A stretch of DNA of 20,616 nucleotides, taken from assembly GCA_028821035.1 (NCBI GenBank), contig JAPPHP010000098.1, positions 1-20,616 of the forward strand, read 5' to 3'. Shown here piece by piece: positions 16,236-20,616 of this stretch. The translations under genes and the position numbers were made by a program. The DNA is from Gammaproteobacteria bacterium (GTDB taxonomy: Bacteria; Pseudomonadota; Gammaproteobacteria; Pseudomonadales; Azotimanducaceae). Under the pieces are notes generated by a model. It ran no database searches. It worked only from the letters and a program-made list of their open reading frames with translations, and was not told the origin of the DNA. Every line of letters starts with the position of its first letter. Positions within the stretch are counted from its first letter, which is position 1.

Positions 16236-17045
16236 CTAGTCGGAGCCGTTCGGACCAACCTCGATCTCGAACAGCCGGGGCCAGCGCTTGCCGGTGACGA
16301 AAAGTCGATAAGTGACCGGATCGTAGGCGATGCCGTTCATTTCTGCCGTGTCCTCGCGCCGGAATACGACGGGGAGGATGCCGTCGAGGCGCAGCCACCC
16401 CCGCAGGCTGCCGTCCGCCGGGTCGATGATGGCGATGGTTTCCGTCCGCCAGACGTTCGCGTAGAGCGCATCGCCCACGAACTCGAGTTCGTTGAGGCCG
16501 GCGACCGGCCCTTCCGGACCGTTGACCGTTACACGATGCGACTCCCGGAACGTCGCCGGGTCCAGGAAGCGTAGCGTCGCGGTGCCATCGCTCATGACGA
16601 GACGGTCCGTGTCGCCGGCCAGACCCCAGCCTTCGCCGTCGTACGTGAAGTCGTCAAGGACTCGTAACGTGCCGGCGTCGTACACGAAGCCGACGCCTTC
16701 CCGCCACGTGAGCTGGACCAGCCGTTCGCCGACGAGCGCCAGGCCCTCACCGAACAGACCCTCCCCGAGGCGCCGCTCGCGGAGCACCCGGCCGGTCTCC
16801 AACTCGACCTCGCGGACGGTCGAGAAACCGTACCCGCCGGTACTCTCGAACAGCCGTCCGTCGCGAAACAGGAGGCCCTGAGTGAAGGCTCCGGGGTCGT
16901 GCGGATAGCTCTGCACCACGCGGTAGCGGTACTCGGCCGGTGCCGGCGCCTCGCCGGCCGCGACCACGGCAGCGAGCAGGGCCGCCCACACGGCGTGGCC
17001 GGGTCCGCGGACCGACAAGCCGTGGTTGGAAAGGGGCGCGTGCAT
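16236..17045 (-). CDS. glutaminyl-peptide cyclotransferase (glutamine cyclotransferase family)
   Basis: A 269-residue secreted enzyme of the beta-propeller glutaminyl cyclase family, which converts N-terminal Gln of peptides to pyroglutamate with release of ammonia. An N-terminal hydrophobic stretch (about 19-31) followed by APAPA indicates export to the periplasm. Family signatures are SYPHDPGAFTQGLLF (46-60), ESTGGYGFSTVREVELETG (67-85), GLNELEFVG with an expected acidic residue, NVWRTETIAIIDPADG, and the highly conserved MNGIAYDPVTYRLFVTGKRWPRLFEI stretch near the end (in parts). Length is normal. ATG 17045 has no clear ribosome binding site. It is divergent from the CoA-transferase gene 95 bp away, and its stop borders the repeat array. 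Confidence 0.9.
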   Translation of the reverse strand: MHAPLSNHGLSVRGPGHAVWAALLAAVVAAGEAPAPAEYRYRVVQSYPHDPGAFTQGLLFRDGRLFESTGGYGFSTVREVELETGRVLRERRLGEGLFGEGLALVGERLVQLTWREGVGFVYDAGTLRVLDDFTYDGEGWGLAGDTDRLVMSDGTATLRFLDPATFRESHRVTVNGPEGPVAGLNELEFVGDALYANVWRTETIAIIDPADGSLRGWLRLDGILPVVFRREDTAEMNGIAYDPVTYRLFVTGKRWPRLFEIEVGPNGSD

Positions 17046-17140
17046 GCGCGCGCCAACATGCCGGACGCACGCTCCCGCGGCAAGCGCGGCGAGGTCGCTG
17101 TGATAGGCTCGCGGCCCTTTGCCAGCCGCAAGGGGCCTCC

Positions 17141-18325
17141 ATGACAGACCTCCTGGCCGGCGTCCGCGTGATCGACTTCACCCACGTCCATGCGGGCCCG
17201 CTCTGCACCTATCAGCTCGCCCTGATGGGTGCGGACGTGATCAAGGTCGAGGCGCCCGGCTCGGGGGACCAGATGCGCGCCATGGGGCCCCAACTCGCGC
17301 CGGGCATGTCGCCGGGCTTCCTCGGCCAGAACGCGAACAAGCGGTCGATCGCGGTCGATCTCAAGGCGGAAGCCGGTCTGGCCATCGTGCACGACCTGCT
17401 CGAGACGGCCGACGTGGTCGTGATCAACATGCGCCCGGGCACGGCCGGCCGCCTCGGGATCGACTACGACGCGGCCAGCAAGATCAACCCGCGCATCGTC
17501 TACTGCGCCATCTCGGGGTACGGACAGTCGGGCCCCGAGGCCGACCGGCCCGCCTTCGACCACCTGATCCAGGGCGAGTCCGGCATGTTCCACGCGACGG
17601 GGACTCCCGAACAACCGGTGCGCGTAGGTTTCGCCGTCGCCGACGCGGGCACCGCGGTCATCGCGAGTTCCGCCATCAACGGCGCCCTCCTGCGGCGCGA
17701 GCGAACCGGCGAAGGGGCATTCCTCGACGTCTCGATGCTCGAGTCATGCATGACCCTCATGGGCCTCAACTACTACGGCTTCCTCGCGACCGGGCGCGTG
17801 GGCCGCCGCGTCGGTCCCCAGCCCCTCGCCGGCGTCGGTTCCGCCGGCACCTTCGAGACTGCCGACGGCACCCTGATGGTCAACGCCAACAGCCACCGGC
17901 TGTTCGTGCGCCTCGCGAAGACGGTGGGGCGGGCCGACCTCCTGGAGGATGAACGGTTCGCCACGCCAGCGGCAGCGCAGCAAAACCGCGTCGTCCTGCG
18001 CAAGATCTTCGCCGACCTCTTCGCCACCGACACCGCGGAGCACTGGGACGGCGTCCTGCGCGAGGGCGGCGTTCCCGCCGGGATCGCCAAGACGCCGCCC
18101 GAGACCGTGCGGCATCCGCAACTCGCGCACCGGGGCAGTCTCGCGACGCTCAGCGGCGTTCCGGGCGTGGACGAACTCACCGTCCTCGGCGCGGGCTTCA
18201 CCGTGGACGAGTCGCCCACCACGCCGGAATGCGCGCCGCCGCTCCTCGGCGAGCACACCGACGAGATCCTGGCCGAACTGGGGGCGGACGCGGAGGCGCT
18301 GCGGGCGCAGGGAGTGGTGGCGTAA
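17141..18325 (+). CDS. class III CoA-transferase (CaiB/BaiF family)
   Basis: A 394-residue cytoplasmic enzyme of the family that moves CoA between carboxylic acids. ATG 17141 has AAGGGG seven bases upstream; the ORF extends further but without support. Motifs in order: LAGVRVIDFTHVHAGP (5-20), GADVIKVEAPGSGD (30-43), NANKRSIAVDLK (64-75), NMRPGTAGRLGIDY (96-109), and the catalytic Asp140 in AFDHLIQGESG, the residue that forms the acyl-aspartyl intermediate in formyl-CoA transferase. The C-terminal part (PPLLGEHTDEIL) is typical. Acid donor and acceptor cannot be told from sequence. It leads a run of four closely spaced genes ending in a tricarballylate-dehydrogenase-like flavoprotein, which hints at activation of a di- or tricarboxylic acid. 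Confidence 0.93.
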   Translation: MTDLLAGVRVIDFTHVHAGPLCTYQLALMGADVIKVEAPGSGDQMRAMGPQLAPGMSPGFLGQNANKRSIAVDLKAEAGLAIVHDLLETADVVVINMRPGTAGRLGIDYDAASKINPRIVYCAISGYGQSGPEADRPAFDHLIQGESGMFHATGTPEQPVRVGFAVADAGTAVIASSAINGALLRRERTGEGAFLDVSMLESCMTLMGLNYYGFLATGRVGRRVGPQPLAGVGSAGTFETADGTLMVNANSHRLFVRLAKTVGRADLLEDERFATPAAAQQNRVVLRKIFADLFATDTAEHWDGVLREGGVPAGIAKTPPETVRHPQLAHRGSLATLSGVPGVDELTVLGAGFTVDESPTTPECAPPLLGEHTDEILAELGADAEALRAQGVVA

Positions 18326-18352
18326 ACTCGGGTACGCAGTCCGGGGGTGCCC

Positions 18353-18772
18353 ATGAACGCCCGTCGCGTATACCGATCGAAGACGACGCCATGGCTCGTC
18401 GGGGTCATGGTCCTCGCGATGGTCGTGCTAGTGGGAGCGCTGTGGACCGCCTGGCGCGACGGCAGCCCGGCCGAGTTCGCCATCGCCGCGCCGCTGCATC
18501 TCCTTGGCCTCGTACTCGTCCTCTCCGGGTTCCATGTCCGCTACTGGATCGCCGACTCGGTCCTGCACGTCCGGGCATCCCTGTTCCGCTGGAGGATCCC
18601 GGTCGACTCGATCATCAGCGTCACGCCTTCGCGAAGCTGGATGAGCGCCCCGGCGCTGTCCCTCGACCGCCTCGCGATCCTGCACAAGAAAGGCACGGTC
18701 ATGATCTCGCCACGCGACGAGGCGGCGTTCCTGCGTGAGCTGGAGCAGGCCAGGGGCCGGGCCAAGAGTTGA
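18353..18772 (+). CDS. membrane protein with bacterial PH domain (bPH_4-like), copy 1
   Basis: A 139-residue protein. ATG 18353 follows GGGGGTG and lies 27 bp after the CoA-transferase stop. Two hydrophobic helices (about 12-33 and 42-60) form a hairpin with both ends on the same side. A small beta-rich domain follows (62-130): RYWIADSVLHVRASLFRWRIP region, SIISVTPSRSWMSAPALSLDRLAI region, then VMISPRDEAAFLREL. The order 'Y-x-I-x-x-x-x-L-x-V, IP-x-x-x-I, ALSLDRL, ISP-x-x-x-x-FL' is that of the bPH_4 bacterial PH family, of unknown function. It is closely similar to the next gene. A scaffold or membrane-anchoring role is possible but not shown. Confidence 0.82.
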   Translation: MNARRVYRSKTTPWLVGVMVLAMVVLVGALWTAWRDGSPAEFAIAAPLHLLGLVLVLSGFHVRYWIADSVLHVRASLFRWRIPVDSIISVTPSRSWMSAPALSLDRLAILHKKGTVMISPRDEAAFLRELEQARGRAKS

Positions 18773-18776
18773 TGCA

Positions 18777-19223
18777 ATGAGGGGTCGGGTCTACAGGTCC
18801 AAGATCTCGCCGTTTCTCGTCGGCATCCTGATCCTGATCCTCCCCGTCAACTACATCTATCTCTGGGAGGCATGGGAGAGCGGGAACGCCACCGAGATCG
18901 CCGTGGGCACAACCCTCGTGACGCTCCTCTCCGTCGTGGTCCTCGGGTCCCTCAACACGAGGTACTGGATCGACTCGTCGGTCCTGCACATTCGCTCCTT
19001 CGTCTTTCGCTGGCGAATCCCCGTAGACACGATCATCCGTATCACGCACTCGGACGGCCTTGGGGGCTCCTGGAAGGCCGGCCTCTCAACCGACATGATC
19101 ACCATCTGGCATCGGCGCGGCAGTGTCGCGATCTCGCCGCGGCGCCGTGCGGACTTTCTCGCGGACCTCGGCAAGGCGAGAGAGGCGCACGGGCTCGAAC
19201 CTGTCCGAGGCGTCCGCGCATGA
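18777..19223 (+). CDS. membrane protein with bacterial PH domain (bPH_4-like), copy 2
   Basis: A 148-residue paralogue of the preceding gene, 4 bp after its stop. ATG 18777 gives the same N-terminus as copy 1 (VYRSK, then P-x-LVG). Two helices (about 11-31, 40-58) precede the PH-like domain, which shares RYWI-x-x-SVLH-x-R, FRWRIPVD-x-II and ISPRR-x-x-DFL. The ALSLDRL motif of copy 1 is replaced by AGLSTDMITI, so this copy has diverged where the family is usually most constant. It has a longer, basic C-terminal tail. Its stop overlaps the next start as ATGA, so translation is probably coupled to the flavoprotein. Confidence 0.82.
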   Translation: MRGRVYRSKISPFLVGILILILPVNYIYLWEAWESGNATEIAVGTTLVTLLSVVVLGSLNTRYWIDSSVLHIRSFVFRWRIPVDTIIRITHSDGLGGSWKAGLSTDMITIWHRRGSVAISPRRRADFLADLGKAREAHGLEPVRGVRA

Positions 19224-20616
19224 CCCGCGTCATCGTCGTCGGCGGAGGCAACGCGGCCCTCTGCGCCGCCATCTCCGCCCGCGAACAGGGTGCCGAGGTC
19301 ACGGTCCTTGAACGCGCGCCGTTCGAGCAGCGCGGCGGCAACTCGCGCTTCACGGCGGGCGGGATGCGCGTGGTCTACGACGGCAACGCCGACATGCGGG
19401 CGCTGATGCCCGACCTGACCGAGGACGAACTGGCCCGGACCGACTTCGGCTCCTACCCCCGCGACCGTTTCTACGACGACATGGGCCGCATCACGGAGTA
19501 CCGGACGGACCCGGACCTCGCCGGGAAGCTGATCGACGAGAGCTTCGACACCCTGCGCTGGATGTCCGGCCACGGCGTGCGCTTCCTGCCCATGTACGGG
19601 CGCCAGTCGTTCGAGACCGACGGCCGCGTCCGCTTCTGGGGCGGCCTGACGGTGGAGGCATGGGGCGGGGGACCGGGGCTCGTGGACAGCCTGACGGACA
19701 TCGCCGGGCGCGGGGGCGTGGACATCCGCTACGGCGCACGAGCCGTCGCTCTCGAACTCGAGCACGGGCGCGTCTGCGGCGTGCGCACGGCCGACGCGAC
19801 GATCTCCGCCGATGGCGTCATCCTCGCGTGCGGCGGGTTCGAGTCCAATGCCGCCTGGCGCACGCAGTATCTCGGGCCGGGGTGGGAGATCGCCAAGGTC
19901 CGCGGGACGCGCTTCAACACCGGGGACGGCATCCGCATGGCGCTGGACGCCGGCGCCGCGAGCCGCGGCAACTGGTCGGGCTGTCACGCCGTCGCCTGGG
20001 ACATGCACGCCCCGGACTTCGGAGACCTCGACGTCGGCGACAACTTCCAGAAGCACTCCTATCCGCTCGGGGTGATGCTGAACGCCGAGGGCCGCCGCTT
20101 CGTCGACGAAGGGGCGGACTTCCGGAACTACACCTACGCGAAGTACGGCGGGGAGATCCTGAACCAGACCGGCCAGTTCGCGTGGCAGGTGTTCGATGCG
20201 AAGGTGGCGCCGCTGCTGCGTGACGAGTACCGCATCAAGCGCATGACGAAGGCCTCCGCCGACACCCTCGAGGAACTGGTCCAGAAGCTCGAAGGGGTGG
20301 ACGCGGACCGGGCGCTCGCGACCCTGCGGGCGTTCAACGCGGCCGTCGACGTCGACACCCCGTTCGATCCCGCCGCGAAGGACGGCCGGGGCACCCGTGG
20401 CATCGACCCGCCCAAGTCCAACTGGGCGAACCCGCTCGACACGCCGCCGTTCGAGGCCTACGGGGTCACCTGCGGCGTCACCTTCACCTTCGGCGGACTG
20501 CACGTCGACGCCGAAGCGCGCGTCGTGGGCGTGGACGGCGCGCCCATTCCCGGACTCTACGGCGCCGGCGAACTCGTCGGCGGGCTCTTCTACTTCAACT
20601 ATCCGGGCGGCACGGG
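19220..20616 (+). CDS. tcuA: FAD-dependent tricarballylate dehydrogenase-like flavoprotein (3' end outside window)
   Basis: The first 465 codons are present and the gene runs off the right edge. The N-terminal FAD-binding motif VIVVGGGNAALCAAISA (4-20), with Asn-Ala-Ala-Leu after the Gly triplet, is typical of TcuA, which oxidises tricarballylate to cis-aconitate in Salmonella and belongs to the fumarate reductase/succinate dehydrogenase flavoprotein group. Other support: ERAPFEQRGGNSRFTAGGMR (31-50), ILACGGFESN, GDGIRMALDAGA, and the C-terminal FAD-contact region GLYGAGELVGGLFYFNYPGG. Family members are about 470-500 residues, so little is missing. Start ATG 19220 overlaps the previous stop (ATGA). 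No tcuB or tcuC partner is in view. The true substrate may be another carboxylic acid. Confidence 0.85.
   Translation, partial: MTRVIVVGGGNAALCAAISAREQGAEVTVLERAPFEQRGGNSRFTAGGMRVVYDGNADMRALMPDLTEDELARTDFGSYPRDRFYDDMGRITEYRTDPDLAGKLIDESFDTLRWMSGHGVRFLPMYGRQSFETDGRVRFWGGLTVEAWGGGPGLVDSLTDIAGRGGVDIRYGARAVALELEHGRVCGVRTADATISADGVILACGGFESNAAWRTQYLGPGWEIAKVRGTRFNTGDGIRMALDAGAASRGNWSGCHAVAWDMHAPDFGDLDVGDNFQKHSYPLGVMLNAEGRRFVDEGADFRNYTYAKYGGEILNQTGQFAWQVFDAKVAPLLRDEYRIKRMTKASADTLEELVQKLEGVDADRALATLRAFNAAVDVDTPFDPAAKDGRGTRGIDPPKSNWANPLDTPPFEAYGVTCGVTFTFGGLHVDAEARVVGVDGAPIPGLYGAGELVGGLFYFNYPGGT

Noticed and set aside
18857..20503. 548-codon open frame on the minus strand
   Set aside because: It is antisense to the second PH gene and the TcuA-like gene, both with family motifs and overlapping start/stop signals.

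Overview
The window is GC-rich Gram-negative bacterial DNA. A large TonB-dependent outer-membrane receptor, several signal-peptide proteins, a DUF3604 lipoprotein, a class III CoA-transferase and a TcuA-like flavoprotein together suggest an uncultured, probably marine, proteobacterium, most likely gammaproteobacterial. That assignment is an inference from gene content and style. I see no rRNA, tRNA or CRISPR array.

Layout. (1) 1-1385, minus strand: three small secreted cysteine-containing proteins in a row, two of them paralogues, behind a good sigma70-type promoter at 1358-1385. (2) 1507-1950: a frameshifted remnant of a DUF6788-type protein, a family often found beside transposases. (3) 2178-7687, plus strand: a TonB-dependent receptor followed by a protein that joins a catalytically dead kinase domain, one transmembrane helix, three PEGA repeats and a TonB C-terminal-like domain. 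This is the most unusual protein in the window. (4) 7736-9022, minus: an ammonium transporter without an adjacent glnK. (5) 9023-10261: about 1.2 kb with no gene I can support, but with several inverted repeats. (6) 10262-12220, plus: a DUF3604 PHP-like lipoprotein. (7) 12256-16136, minus: two ATPases translationally coupled by a GTGA overlap, a compact AAA/STAND-type ATPase and a larger ATPase with a winged helix and TPR-like repeats. Their promoter region is an array of GTTGTCAAC-type sites at exactly 15-bp spacing. (8) 16236-17045, minus: a glutaminyl-peptide cyclotransferase. (9) 17141-20616, plus: a tight four-gene run of CoA-transferase, two paralogous membrane proteins with a bacterial PH domain, and a TcuA-like FAD dehydrogenase cut by the window end.

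Three loci deserve attention. The receptor plus kinase-like/TonB fusion could be a dedicated energiser whose output is gated from the cytoplasm. The coupled ATPase pair with its periodic operator array looks like a self-regulated module of unknown, possibly defensive or signalling, role. The CoA-transferase/dehydrogenase operon carries a pair of PH-domain membrane proteins whose connection to acid metabolism is not obvious.
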